This document shows positions 63,791 to 64,000 of a stretch of DNA of 64,000 nucleotides, piece after piece; the first letter of the stretch is position 1, and each line of letters starts with the position of its first letter. The DNA comes from Podocnemis expansa. Its lineage: Eukaryota; Chordata; Testudines; Podocnemididae. The notes beneath the pieces are model-generated. The model did not search any database. It had not been told where the DNA came from and saw only the letters and a program-made list of their open reading frames with translations. The stretch spans positions 40,132,539-40,196,538 of the forward strand of contig ML681992.1 in the NCBI GenBank assembly GCA_007922195.1, given 5' to 3'. The position numbers and the translations under genes are program-made.

Positions 63791-64000
63791 ATAACTTCTA
63801 ATGTCATGCATCCAGGCCTGAATTAACAACTCCAGTTGATATCTAGGTAGGTTGATTGAGTGAGGGTTACTTTATAACCTGATTATCTTTGTGCCTACAT
63901 TTATCCAAAGCAGCATTAAACAGATTAGGTATAGCGATTTCCACAAACTTTGCTGTGGAAAAAGAATAAAGAGCTCTTTCATGGAGCTAACTAAATGCTA

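Overview
The window is nuclear DNA of a sauropsid vertebrate, most likely a turtle, with a crocodilian as the alternative. Three things point there: abundant CR1 LINE copies ending in the ATTCTATGA-type tail, many tRNA-like SINE pieces, and Penelope-like retroelements (PLEs). Genes have spliced vertebrate exons and multi-kilobase introns. There is no operon, CRISPR array or bacterial feature.

The only host gene I can support is the 3' half of TRPC6, on the + strand. TRPC6 is a receptor-operated, diacylglycerol-gated cation channel. Eight coding exons are placed with splice sites and phases, and by analogy with the 13-exon human gene they are exons 5-9 (9362-25296) and 11-13 (39320-47040). They join in frame into 474 codons plus a stop and cover S1 to S6, the pore, the TRP helix region and the C-terminal helices. 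The counterpart of human exon 10 (about 25 residues) is not found intact. A short, possibly decayed remnant lies at 31452-31472 against a GT microsatellite. Exons 1-4 lie upstream of the window. The 3'UTR probably ends after an AATAAA at 48046.

Region by region: 1-9361 is intron 4, with a microsatellite, nested repeats, an LTR and a pair of diverged direct repeats. Introns 5-8 (9576-25092) hold a tandem repeat, hAT-type elements (one with perfect TIRs and 8-bp TSD) and CR1/SINE pieces. The 14-kb intron between exons 9 and 11 holds a foldback PLE unit, a nearly full-length but dead CR1 LINE, nested hAT elements and a solo LTR. Intron 11 holds a 784-bp MITE and further repeats. Intron 12 holds a decayed PLE with reverse-transcriptase and GIY-YIG remnants on the - strand. 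From about 48,070 to 64,000 the DNA is intergenic: a minisatellite with an internal orientation switch, a decayed PIF/Harbinger transposase, hAT-derived blocks, and a 798-bp foldback structure whose 367-bp arms are about 96% identical.

Most notable observations: (1) a recurrent family of PLE-derived foldback units, three of them flanked as whole units by 9-12 bp TSDs and carrying hammerhead-ribozyme-like CTGANGA...GAAA cores; (2) apparent loss of TRPC6 exon 10; (3) loss of the second extracellular N-glycosylation sequon of TRPC6; (4) several nested transposon insertions whose order can be read from intact TSDs.
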